NCBI GenBank assembly: GCA_029718625.1
Contig: CM056379.1
Coordinates: forward strand, 65,747,626 to 65,811,625
Direction of reading: 5' to 3'
Origin: Synaphobranchus kaupii
Taxonomy: Eukaryota; Chordata; Actinopteri; Anguilliformes; Synaphobranchidae
DNA length: 64,000 bases
The notes under the pieces are model-generated. The model had not been told where the DNA came from, did no database searches, and saw only the letters and a list, made by a program, of their open reading frames with translations. Below are positions 46,226-57,340 of this stretch, one piece after another (within the stretch, counting starts at the first letter, position 1; each line of letters starts with the position of its first letter). The translations under genes and the position numbers were made by a program.

Positions 46226-46945
46226 GGCAATGTTCTATGTTACATGAGGGTATTGTTCTGGGAACCTTCCTCTTGCTCTCCATGAACAGTTTATATAACA
46301 TCAGGGGAACATTCTAGGAGCATACCATGTAACATCAGAGGGGAACATTCTCTAGGCATTCCATAAAACATCAGGGGAGTATTCTAGGAGCAATCCATGA
46401 AACATCAGGGGAACATTCTATGTAACACAAGGGTAACGTTCTGGGAACCTTCCTCTGGCGTTCTAAAAGTATTCTATATAATATGAGGGGAACATTCTCT
46501 GGGCATTCCATAAAACATCAGGGCAACGTTCTACATAACATGAGGATAACATTCTGGGAACCATCCTCTTGTGCTCTACGAACATTTTCTATAACATCAG
46601 GGGAACATTCTAGGAGCATTTCATGAAACATCAGAGGAACGTTCTATGTAACACGAGAGTATCGTTCTGGGATCTTTCCTCTTGCGCTCTACAAACAGTT
46701 TATGTAACATCAGGGGAGCATTCTAGGAGCATTCCATGAAACACCAGGGGGACATTCTATGTAACATGAGGGTAACATTCTGGGAACCTTCCTCTGGCTT
46801 TCTAAGAGTATTCTATATAATATGAGAGGAACATTCTAGGTGCATTCCATGTAACGTAGGGGGAATCTTCTGGGAACCTTCCTCTTGTGTTCTTCAAACA
46901 TTCAATATGACGTTCCAGGAATGTGCCAGGAACATTCGATATAAC
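46226..46945. repeat. ~113-bp minisatellite with ~28-bp subrepeats
   Basis: The marker CTGGGAACCTTCCTCT occurs near 46258, 46440, 46554, 46668, 46780 and 46873, mostly 113-114 bases apart. Between markers a subunit like CATNAAACATCAGGGGAACATTCTAG recurs. Divergence is 10-20% by eye. Confidence 0.88.
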
Positions 46946-47724
46946 ATTAGGGGGATGCTCATTTAAAAGGTTGAAATGCAGGGTCTAAGTGCCTAACACA
47001 AGGGCTCACCATCAGTAATTCTTTGCATTTTGGCTTTATTAGACAGTATTTAGTAATGACCGATAGGAAAGCAAGGTTGGGAACCATTGAGAATTACAGC
47101 AGAGATAGGCATAGGCTGAGTGTAAGTCCACAGCTTTCAGGTTATGGTACACAGTGCAATGCAATGAGGGTTTAAGGACACTCCAGGGGGAGTTCCACAA
47201 CAATTTCCATACAACATTTACACTTACTCAATTTAGATCCTGCTGATGCCGGGACTCAAACTTGTGATCCTTTTGTCATGAGTTTGTGCCTCTGCCCATT
47301 ACACCACGGTCTTGTGATGATAGAGCTTGACTCCAAAAACACACTCCCAACCTATAACGTAGGACTTTGGTTGTACCAGACCTGTGCCAAAGAATACTTG
47401 TATTTTCAATTGTATTCATAAATATTACATTACCAAATAGGAGAACTAATGAGGAATTAAATCTCAAACGTTTGTGACGATGTCATTTTCTGTAGCTAGT
47501 GGGTTACCTTAACACATTTTATAGGGTAGAAAATGTTCAAATCATGACATTTATCTTTGCAAAATAAATATTGCAAGTATCTTATAAGTTACTTTTTAAA
47601 GGATGTTGTAGCTGTCCCATTTAGAAAAAATTTCAAAATTAGGTTTTTTTTATCTTGAGATTTTTTTGCTTTCAATTGAATTGGGTTTAATTGTGTTCAA
47701 TTGGCTAAAACTATATTTCTGCCC
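46946..47724. other. Non-coding stretch
   Basis: Apart from the tRNA-like piece listed next, nothing recognised. Confidence 0.35.
47246..47314 (-). tRNA. tRNA-like sequence (pseudogene or SINE head)
   Basis: On the minus strand CGTGGTGTAATGGGCAGAGG fits an A box and AAGTTTGAGTCCCGG a B box. The T stem does not pair well. It could be a decayed tRNA or the head of a tRNA-derived SINE; no SINE body was identified. Confidence 0.35.
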
Positions 47725-47728
47725 TTAA

Positions 47729-48160
47729 AGGTTGTATCAGCGATTTTGGGTGACGTCACTTCTGAAGCGAAATCCCAAACAAACAGAGCCAGCTCCAGCT
47801 CAGAGCCAATTATGTTATGTTTTTAAAAAATAGTGTTCAAGCATCCAGAATTATAACCACGTTAATAACGTTTGTAAGAAACCAAACCGTTTGTAAATCC
47901 GTCAAGATTTCAGCGAGATAAGAGTATTAGCGTATTAGTATCACCCACCCCTTGTCGGTGATTGGTTGGAATACTGTTTATTTTGGTTTTGAGTGGTTGG
48001 TAGTACCATTTGTTTTTGTGTACGATCTCGGAGCATAGGCTGCCTACAGAGACGCGGTTTTTTGACGGCCTGCTTATGGGGCGGGCAGCTAGCGGATCGT
48101 GAGGAAAAATCAGATGAATGTGATCATTTATGTTTCGACCCAAAATCGCTGATACAACCT
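47729..48160. mobile_element. TTAA-flanked MITE, 432 bp
   Basis: TIRs AGGTTGTATCAGCGATTTTG and complement (48141-48160) continue inward for about 24 bases. TTAA lies on both sides (47725-47728, 48161-48164), the piggyBac-type target. No coding capacity. Confidence 0.88.
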
Positions 48161-48187
48161 TTAACTAAAACCTACAGAAGCCCTGAA

Positions 48188-48268
48188 AGGCAAGGTGAAA
48201 AAAAAATTTGTACGTACGAGATAAACTTTTTTTTTTTATTAAAAAAAAATTATGTTTACCTTGCCCTC
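48188..48268. repeat. Hairpin with poly-A/poly-T arms
   Basis: GGCAAGGTGAAAAAAAAA and AAAAAAAATTATGTTTACCTTGCC form an imperfect inverted repeat around TTTGTACGTACGAGATAAAC. Confidence 0.5.
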
Positions 48269-48582
48269 CGCCGTAGTAGGCTACGTTAAGTCGTACGCAT
48301 GACTTAGCACTGGCATTGGCTAAAACAAACTCATGAAACCAACCGGAATCTTGACGTCGGAGTGGGGAAATCTAGGTTGAGAGACGTTTTGACATAAACG
48401 GACGCTAACCCTTATTAGCATTCACCTGAACGCTACACGTCGACTTTTCAACACAAAATTGTTCACTGGGTAACAGAAAAAAGCGATGGTTATTTAGTCT
48501 TAAAATGCCCATTTTGTAATCATATAACCTCAAGATCCGCGTATTTTGCTAGTGTATTGACAAATGCAGACTTCCCCTGATA

Positions 48583-49540
48583 AAATATGCTAGGCCTATA
48601 ACTCGTTTCATCTGAACTAATTTTCGTGTTATGAATGTGGAGAAATATCTGCATAACACCTTATTTACAAATTCCCCAGAAAAGCTAGCCTATTTGTAAA
48701 ACATCCTTTCATAGCCTACAAGAGTTGTCAAAATGTTGTCAGAGCTGATTATGATATAAGCTATGCATTAAATATCTAAGTGGAGAGTTAATAATGCTAG
48801 ACTGCATGGCACATGATAGCCTATACAAATGTATTTCATAGATAAATGTGGGCAGTTATTGCTCCAATCTTTAATAATAATAAGCTATTAATTTTTATTG
48901 CATCATATAGGCTAGCACGTCGCAGTTAAATATAGCCTCGCTATATGTCTTGGTGCACATCTAATTCTATAACACTATATTCTCAATCAAGCTGATCTCC
49001 TGGATAACGAAGCTATTTTCCCCCTGCTACGAGTACACCCCAGTAAAATTGCATAGCTTTGAAACGTAGGCAACCAGTTGGTAAGAAAAGCAGAGCTATC
49101 TAAACGTGTAAAAAGCCACGTGGAATAGACTACTGCAACTTGCTCTAAGAATTCCAGCTCATTTTGTAGGCTAATTATAACTGGGTTATTTTTCTGCAGA
49201 ATGCGATGTCCTGGAGTAAGAAACTGTGGGTGTGCGTTCATTATTAGTGCTACCCCTTGTTAATGACGCTTACCCTATGCACGGTGCCCCCCTAGTGGTA
49301 GTTGTTGACGTCCCAACCTATTCATATTTCTCTGAAATAATAAATGAATTTACAACAAATAACCTTGACATTTTGACAACTCCTGTAGGCTATAATTGTT
49401 AAAAGGCCTTTTGCAAATATGCTAGCTGCTCTGGGAAAATTGGCAATAAGGTAACCTGTGTTATGCAGATATTTCTGACGTTTATAACAGGAAAATTAGT
49501 TCAGCATTAAGGGAGTTATAGACCTAGAATATACGCTGAT
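48583..49540. mobile_element. Fold-back element with ~165-bp arms
   Basis: The left arm 48583-48745 (TCTGAACTAATTTTCGTGTTAT, AAATATCTGCATAACACC, GAGTTGTCAAAATG) is the imperfect reverse complement of 49365-49535. The loop of about 620 bases contains no gene. Exact ends and target duplication were not resolved. The loop piece at 49282-49340 also matches 32303-32360. Confidence 0.65.
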
Positions 49541-49556
49541 CTTTATGTGACATATA

Positions 49557-50294
49557 CAGTGCATCCGGAAAGTATTCACAGCGCTTCACTTTTTCCACAT
49601 TTTGTTCTGTTACAGTCTTATTCCAAAATTGATTAAATTCATTTTTTCCCTCAAAATTCTACACACAACACCCCATAATGACAATGTGAAAAAAGTTTTT
49701 TTTGAGATTTTTGCAAATTTATTAAAAATAAAAAAATAAAATTTCTCATTTACATAAGTATTCATACCCTTTGCTTTAATGTATTTTTAAAGTATCATAT
49801 TTCATATTTGGTCGCATATCCTTTACATGCTGTTACTTCCTGAAGTCTGTGACCATCAACATCAAAAAACTGTCGATATCTTATTTTCAGGTACTGTTAC
49901 AAGCGATACTATAACCTCTCTGCATTTGAATGGATCTCTATGGAAATTGGGGGGTGAGACTAGATTCAGCTGTAAATTACACTGGTACAGTATGGAACAC
50001 ATGGCTGGCTAAATGGCTGTAAGTTATCAAGGGTCTGAGCTATCAAACGAGCCCCAAACCATCACTCTGTTGCCAGATATGGAGTAGATGTGGATGGATC
50101 ACTGCAAGGGTTATTTCTCCGGACTCATTTTCCTATAGAACTCTATGGGGAAAAAAGTCAGGAGAAACAACCCTTAAAGTGATCCATCCATGTTTTTTGA
50201 GGGAAAAAATGAATTTAATCAATTTTGGAATAAGGCTGTAACAGAACAAAATGTGGAAAAAGTGAAGCGCTGTGAATACTTTCCGGATGCACTG
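49557..50294. mobile_element. CAGTGCATCC-type MITE, copy 3 (complete)
   Basis: TIRs CAGTGCATCCGGAAAGTATT and complement are present at both ends, with TA at 49555-49556 and 50295-50296. The right arm is only about 100 bases (50194-50294), against about 330 on the left. The shared module occupies about 49895-50188. Confidence 0.92.
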
Positions 50295-50507
50295 TAGGTG
50301 TTATCAGCTCCTTTTTAATGGATAGCCATTGTCCCGTACCATCGCACATCGCCTGGATGTTGATGGAGGGGGCTGAGAGCAATGTAATGTGGCATCGTTT
50401 CCCTTCGCTGAGGGAAAGGTATGTGGACCTATGGAACCTTTTATTATTATGCATTTTTGATATAGCCTACACAATAATAATATTTCACATTGTGATCTAG
50501 ATATTTT

Positions 50508-50881
50508 AGTCATGCTTGTGCACGCCCCTGTGTGTAACAGACAAGAGGGTACGCAAGGTGTGCACACGCCTATGTAGACGCACTTATATGCGCCGTTAAA
50601 ATAACATGTAAACAACTGCGACATGACTTTAGACCAGGTTTGTGGTGGTTCTAGTGCAAGCGCTTTCTGCTGGCTCAAGATAGCAATACGCCAAAAAGAA
50701 TCCTGGCCACTCCTCATCTTAAGACCAACACGCCCAGTTCACTTGTAATGGGCGCAAGAATACATGCTAGTTAAACGACATGAACGCAAGGCGTTATTAT
50801 GAACCATGCGCCGGGTGTAAGATAGCAAAGACACTTGCGTTTGGGTTAGCGCCGCTTAGCGCCGGGTGTAAGATAGGGCCC
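50508..50881 (-). mobile_element. GGGCCC-type MITE, copy 3
   Basis: The terminus GGGCCCTATCTTACACCCGG is on the minus strand at 50862-50881, with an internal copy at about 50808-50830. It is collinear with copy 2. Confidence 0.75.
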
Positions 50882-51284
50882 AATGTGTTTGCTTCACAGG
50901 AAGCCAATGAGTGTGTCTCAACTTAAGGGGGTGTGGTGTTCATTTGGGAATGCATCCAATTGTAAGAAATGGACCAATTAAATTAGTTTGAATGATGTAC
51001 CTAAGATTAAAATACATGCATGGCTACTTACCATATTTCCAATAGAACAGCACATTGTTTGGGTTTACATGCAAGCTCTATCTGAACGCCACTCTCATGT
51101 GGAACAGACAGTCCCTGATTATTGGATAAGGTCTAAGGGAAAACAGCATCTCTACATAACTGATACTAGTTTTGTGGCTTCATTGCCATTCAATTAAAAA
51201 CAAGTGCATGTATTTAATATTATTAAAGGACATTACATGCAAATGCAATCAAACATAAATCCAAAAAAGAGGAAAATTATTAAG
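50882..51284. other. Non-coding stretch
   Basis: The short frame at 50988-51197 has no motif. Nothing else recognised. Confidence 0.35.
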
Positions 51285-51771
51285 TATTGGGATGGCAGGT
51301 ATGCCATCCACCAAGTTACGGCTTGGCGGGGCATACCCCATACCTATACAGAACCAAGAGTTTGGCACTTTTCAGGGTTTTCTACAGAAGTAACCACAAT
51401 GACCAGACTCTCAGCCCTTAAAAACATTAACTTCTGTATGTTCTGACCTCATGTAACCACACAGCATTCAGATAGAACTTCACACATCCACACAATAAAG
51501 CCCCAAACTTGGGTTATTTTGCGGTTTTCTCCTTCCTCTTCCGCTTCTTCTTCTTTTCATTCTTCTTCTTCTTCCCATTTTTCCTGCCTACCCAGAGACC
51601 CTCACTACCTGCCTGCCTCCGTACCCTCAAAGAATAATACTCCCCATTGGGTAACAACATCGCATACCTGCTCTCCCAAGCTTATCACCCAATAAAAACG
51701 CTTCAAACTAATCTGCACACATCACAGAATCACAGACAAAACCGCTATATGGCTTTGTGTATTTCACAAAA

Positions 51772-51840
51772 CTACTGTGGCCTACTGGTTATAGTTGCTG
51801 CCTCTCACACAGAGGATTAGGGGTTCGAGCCTAACAAGAC
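51772..51840 (+). tRNA. tRNA-like sequence in copy B (pseudogene)
   Basis: The A-box-like TGGCCTACTGGTTATAG and B-box GGGGTTCGAGCCT surround a stem CCTC-TCACACA-GAGG, which would give a Val-type CAC anticodon. The acceptor stem is not convincing. It is the counterpart of 36961-37030 in copy A. Confidence 0.4.
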
Positions 51841-52065
51841 ACAAGTTTATTTTCGACAAAAACAATGTGCAACTGTTAAATACTTTTCATTTATTACTTA
51901 CTGTTATTATTTTCACATTAACAAACATATTTTTATTGAAAAGGCAACAGACTTTTCCAATATTAACTGTTCAATGTTTCACTTGTATTTCACTTGTACT
52001 ACAGCGAAATGGTGAAAGTCAGACAGACACTGACAAATGGCCTATAGCCTATATCACGTGACTGT

Positions 52066-52136
52066 ATCCCTTTGGTCTTCTGGTTAGCGTCAAGCCTTAG
52101 AATGCGAGAGACTTGGGTTCGTACCCAGTCCCCGCC
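52066..52136 (+). tRNA. Second tRNA-like sequence in copy B (pseudogene)
   Basis: TGGTCTTCTGGTTAGCGTC (A box) and TTGGGTTCGTACCCA (B box with a short paired T arm) are 28 bases apart. The full cloverleaf is poor. No copy A counterpart was seen. Confidence 0.4.
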
Positions 52137-52890
52137 TGGTTGGTACCAAAGTTTAATTTCATTTTGGACTCAAATAGTGTGCACATGTTCTGGTTTTCTC
52201 ATACAAGAATGTTTTTTTATTGCACAGGCAAAGACACGTTTACAATATTAACTGTTCACTTGTAGCCTGTTAGTTAAACAATTCAGTCACTGGACACGGC
52301 AGTAATGCAATAGGCTAGCTAACATCATGGGAACAGGTATCCCATGGCCATTTGTCAAGCAAAGAAAAAAGTTTCAACGCAGAATATCATCTGGTTAACA
52401 TCGCGTTGTTGCACTAATCTCACACAAATGCAGACAAAAAAATGTGTCTGTGTGGAGCCTGCTGTGCTCGCCTCGGCCAACATTTCTTTATTATGTCTTC
52501 ATTCATTTCTTCACTTCAGCTCTGTTCAGTTTATCCTTTTAACACATAACGCGGCGTCACCATAAAATTAACTACTAGGAAAATTAAGAATTTACGATAA
52601 TACATTAAGAATTGATGATAGCCTACTATAAACTGCAATCCCTTAAGAGATTGGATTTATAAACCTCCAATTACCCAAACATATCTGTTTCATAGTTAGT
52701 CACTTTAAAAAATTAGAATAGCCTCCACATTGCTCTAGTCTACACTACTCTGCAGACAAAGTAGTTGACTGCAAACACTTTTAATTATAATAATAAGAAG
52801 AAGAATAATCTCTGGTAGGGTACTTTCTTAGTAGTGTCTAATGTTTTCTTTCTGGCTAAGATTCCAGGGACATATGCGTTGTCCAATTAA

Positions 52891-54606
52891 AGGTATACTA
52901 TGTAGTTTCATTGTAAACAACTCGTTCTTTGTTTACATTAAGATTTTCTCCCCAAAAAACATTGTATGTGTCCTTGTGGTCTAATAAACATGTTGAATGT
53001 ATTTCCTACCTCATAAGTCATTTGCAAAGTGTTTTTTGTTAATGTTTTGAATGTTACACTGTTGATAACCCGCCACCATTCTTAAAGCCAGAAACAGCTA
53101 AAATGGTGTAAACGTCATGAATTGGCGGTTCCTGCTCATTTGATTGACATGGCCAGGCCATGTGGGCAGGCTTCCAGTTAAACTCTTATTTTAGCTTAGG
53201 ACCGAAACATGCCTCACGCAAATACGCAAACGTGGACGCTTCGAACTACGCGAACAGTTTTTCTTTTGCCATGACATTTGTGAAAGACAAGCCAGAGCGT
53301 TGCAGCAAGGGACGCTATAGCAGCAACAACAGTAAATAACTTTCTTGTTCGATCTGTGCTTCCCTCCGGTTTGTCTTTCACAAACACCTAGCTACATTAT
53401 ATTACATAATAGCCATTTAGCAGACACTTTTATCCAAAGCGACATACAATAAGTGCATACAGAAACGTCATCGAAGTAACTACAGAACAGATAAGACAAA
53501 GAGCATCTTTCCCATAACGTAGCAGCTATCGATAGCTAAGGCTATCTATTGTCGTGATGTTTGTTTATTGTTGACAATAGTCTATTTATCATGTTTGACC
53601 AAACCTTGATCATGTAAATGGAGACTACGTTACATGCTCAAAGCATATAAGTTAGTAATCTTAGCTATTGCTCTGTAAATTTGACCACTGTTCATTTTCC
53701 TAAAATAATTAATCAAATAAAATCATAATTTTGTCATTCTGCTCGGTTCATTCTGTAGCTATCAACACCCAGTCGTCACGGCCCCAGAGTAAGGGTGAGG
53801 GACAGTCATTACATAAACATTACATTACAGTCATTTAGCAGACGCTTTTATCCAGAGCTACAATCATGTTCGTGGTGGGCGAGGCAGGGCCAGGGGAAGA
53901 GGACAGCTTGATCAGAGTGACCGTGATAGAGTCAACAGGAGGAGAAACACTGCGAGACGGAGCAGCACAATATCACAAAATGCGAAAAATACTATCAAAT
54001 CAGAAATAAATCAGAGATAAATAAATCAGAGATCTCTGATAATAAATCAGAGATCCTCTTAGGAGAGGAGAGGACGTGCTGTGACCTGGCAGCACAATAT
54101 ATAGGTGCCTGTCATCGTCTTAGTGACAGTGAGATCATTATAAACCTATTTAAATTTTTTATATTTATTATATTCACTTTATAAGATCATATGTGTCGTT
54201 CTCATCATCATTATTATCATTTCTATTGATAATTATTATTATTTTCAATTGTACTTTATTATTTTACATTATTGTTATTTTTAAATCCATAATCAAAGAA
54301 AAGTTCTTGTTTTCATGTATGGTTACTGTTCATTAGTTTCTAGTCTTTGCTGTTTTGTATTGTTCAGAGTTAGATGTATGTCTTTGACTGTTTTAATGCA
54401 GCATGCTTTGACAATACAGATGCAATGTCTTGTCATGTCAATAAAGCTAATTGAATTGAGTCCACGGTCAGAGAAAATATGTGTGAAATGCTCGTGCGTC
54501 GTCGTGCGTGTCTGAGAAGAACACGTGATAAGCAATTTTCGGGGAGCGCTTTTCTCCTACGTGCTCTATATCGCCATCTAGTGTTCTGAAACTACATAGT
54601 ATACCT
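52891..54606. mobile_element. TTAA-flanked MITE, 1,716 bp
   Basis: TIRs AGGTATACTATGTAGTTTCA and complement (54587-54606), with TTAA at 52887-52890 and 54607-54610. Copy A keeps the empty site (GAACGCATATTTC to CAAGTTTAATTGGAG, about 36262-36287), confirming the borders. The interior is composite: two copies of the fish motif CATTTAGCAGACGCTTTTAT (53413 and 53830 regions), ATAAATCAGAGATC direct repeats (54005-54055) and a LINE-like 3' end with AATAAAGCTAATTGAATTGA near 54440-54458. No coding capacity. Confidence 0.9.
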
Positions 54607-55634
54607 TTAAGCTTGTTAGCTCACGTTTGTTTTGCCAGAGAAACGTCAGTCAGCTGCTAGTCAGGAAGTAGGAACAAGCTAGGCTACTACGAAGCAAATC
54701 AACAAGCCTTATATACATCCATTGCACAACAGAAAACTAAAATATTAATTGTATTTCATTAGACATTAAATACAGCTCATCTACAAACTCTTTTAATGTA
54801 ATTGTGGGCTATAGGAGAAATGCTCTCATTCTAGTCAGTACAGGGCGTTATGCTTACGCGAATGTCTGCATGCATTTATGTTTATTGCATGTATTCTGTA
54901 TGTATGTCTCTCTCGATGTCATTATCTTCGTGCATTATTCATCATTAGTTAGCTATCAAAAATAAGTGATATCTGATCAAAAACGTCTCAGACGTAAAAA
55001 GTACTCACGCATAGCCTACAGAGCGCTGTCTATAAGTCCTTAATTACAACTTGCAAAAACTAGGCCTGCCTTTAAAAGTATTGATATCAAAATGTGGCCA
55101 AGTTACAACTAACATAACTCACACTAAATAAACTAGCTCTATTCCAAAGCAGTGCTATCCAAACTTTCCTAAATTATTTAAAGCAACTTGGCCCTGTGTT
55201 TCTTCATCTTAGCATGTGAAGAGATTGTGTCTCATGGAACACCATATGATTTAAATTAATGTTTTTAACAGTTGATGAATAATTACATTCCAGAAAGGAT
55301 ATGGTTATACTTTGTTGGCAAGTTTACTTTAGAAAATTTACAGGTTTTAAAATGTTAACTGCTGCTACATATTTAATTACAATTCACAAACAGACATTTA
55401 TATCTAGAAACATCATGTACAATAGAGAAAGGGGGGGTGAATAAATAAATGCAGATAAAAATTAGTAATATTTTTACCTAGAAAATAGCATACATATAGC
55501 ATTTTTACGAACGTATCCAATAGTTATGATATTTGCAAACAGAATTTTGTGAACACAAGGATATCTATGCTCTGTAGGACCACACAGGTTTTGATAGAAA
55601 TCAAAATATTCCAAATAAATAAATAAATAATTAC

Positions 55635-55664
<30 letters not shown>
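55635..55664. repeat. (AAT)n microsatellite
   Basis: Ten AAT/ATA units. Confidence 0.95.
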
Positions 55665-55665
<1 letters not shown>

Positions 55666-56029
55666 ATTTTATTCATTATGTGTTTTTCATTCACCCAAAG
55701 CAGTGGATGCAGACAATTGTTCAAACATGCACAGCTTGTTGCAGCACATCTGAATCAGAGTATTTCCACTATAAATTATTCTCAGTTTGCAGTTTGATGT
55801 GGACAATACGGTTTCATTGACCATATTCTCTTGAGATGGTAAGATGAAGAAACACAGGGCCAAGTTGCATTAAATAATTTAGGAAAGTTTGGATAGCATT
55901 GCTTTGGAATAGAGCTAGTTTATTTAGTGTAGGCAATATTGTTAGTTGTAACTTGGCCACATTTTGATATCGATACTTTTAAAGGCAGGCCTAGTTTTTG
56001 CAAGTTGGAATTAAGGACTTATACATTAT

Positions 56030-56590
56030 GGAAGCATATCCGCGCCTAAATTCAAATGAAAATGCAAATCGGCGATTGCATTTCGCTTACATATGATGTG
56101 CGCAAAAACCATGACATAATTCAAATGAAAATGCAAAAGGTGCACTTTGCGTTTTCATTTGCAAGTTAATGTACGCACTTTATCTGACAACTTGAAAATG
56201 TTAATGCAAATCCATTTCACATTAAATTTTCTAGGACACAACCCTGCAATAATTTTAATGAAAATGAAAAACCACATTTGCATTAGCAGTTTCTTGCTGC
56301 AATCGCATGATCCATGACAAAAAGGAAATGATAACATCTCGTTTTCATGCTTTTGCGGCACAAGTGCAATGACATTGCATTATAATTTCCGTGTGGTCAA
56401 TCCGAACTGAACATGCAAACTGTCAAAGCTGCCCATCAAGGCGGGGCCTCGAAGAAAGGGGCGTTACAGGGGACTGTTCGGTTCACTGAACATATGATTC
56501 AATGGTTGTTTGTGATTTCGGTTGTCAGGCAGTTACCAGGCTAGATAGCGACATTTCCTAGTCCTCTGTGTTTGGGGATTATAGGCGAAA
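56030..56590 (+). repeat. Long inverted-repeat arm, left
   Basis: Reverse complement, with indels, of about 61225-61862 (shared GGAAGCATATCCGCGCC edge, CAAAATGTGGTTTTTCATT and CCTGTAACGCCCCTTT). The arm is rich in GCATTT/AATTCAAAT words. The two arms face each other around about 4.6 kb that includes the complete hAT element. Confidence 0.8.
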
Positions 56591-57340
56591 TGATAGGAAT
56601 TGCCAGCTCAATGTTAACTAAATTCATTTCACAATTTAGCCTGCTTTCGTTAATCTGGTGTAGAAACTAGCCGATAGCCTAATGTTACGGGTTTCCGTGG
56701 CCAAAACCAGCCGACTATTCATGGCAGGCTATGCCTGAAAAATGTGCTACCCTTTTCACCGTGGGCATTTCCATCACAATTTCTATTAATTATTGTTTTC
56801 TTTTAGATAGCTTTACCCTTAGGCTATGTGCAGAGCAAAGGTAACATAGTCCACAGAAAGCCTGAGACAGCGATCCATACGAGACACAGCTTGAGCCTAC
56901 AGCCTAGCTACCAAAAACGGTGGATTTTGTATGGTGTAACGTATAGAATCTAGGCTAATTAAACAAACATATAAAATTGTGTAATTAGGCCTATTCCGCA
57001 TAGGCTATGTTGTGTAGTATGGACTGTCATTCATGTCTTTACCCAGCAGATGGCAATAAAAGACTTGTAAAAACTGAATGACAGCTTCTTTTTTTAATTG
57101 GTGAAAACCACGTTCGTATATAGTTCTGTGGTGAAAACATTGGGGAAACGACCCCGGCGGGCACAACCAAAGATTTTAGATATAGCCTATGACACAACCG
57201 ATTTTTATCTCCCTACTCACCTCTATGACACTGATTTTCCTGTTGTAGCCTAGCTTAGACAAAACATTTTAACTTGTTCAATTTAAATAGGCTCTTGATT
57301 ATTGAGAACGTAAAAATTGTCTTTTTAGAGGGTGTGCGAA
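56591..57340. other. Non-coding stretch
   Basis: Nothing recognised before the hAT target duplication TGTGCGAA (57333-57340). Confidence 0.4.

Larger units (their letters stand above)
51285..56025. repeat. Large low-copy repeat, copy B
   Basis: Counterpart of 34985-37475, mainly inverted. It begins at the palindromic block GGATGGCAGGTATGCCATCC (51290-51309). The block 55000-55540 is direct relative to copy A, and a second, inverted piece of the same block lies at 55850-56020. The internal order has therefore been rearranged. A 1.7-kb MITE (52891-54606) splits it. Confidence 0.75.

Noticed and set aside
38656..50012. 61-residue frame found twice (38656-38841 and 49827-50012)
   Set aside because: It is internal sequence of the CAGTGCATCC MITE copies.
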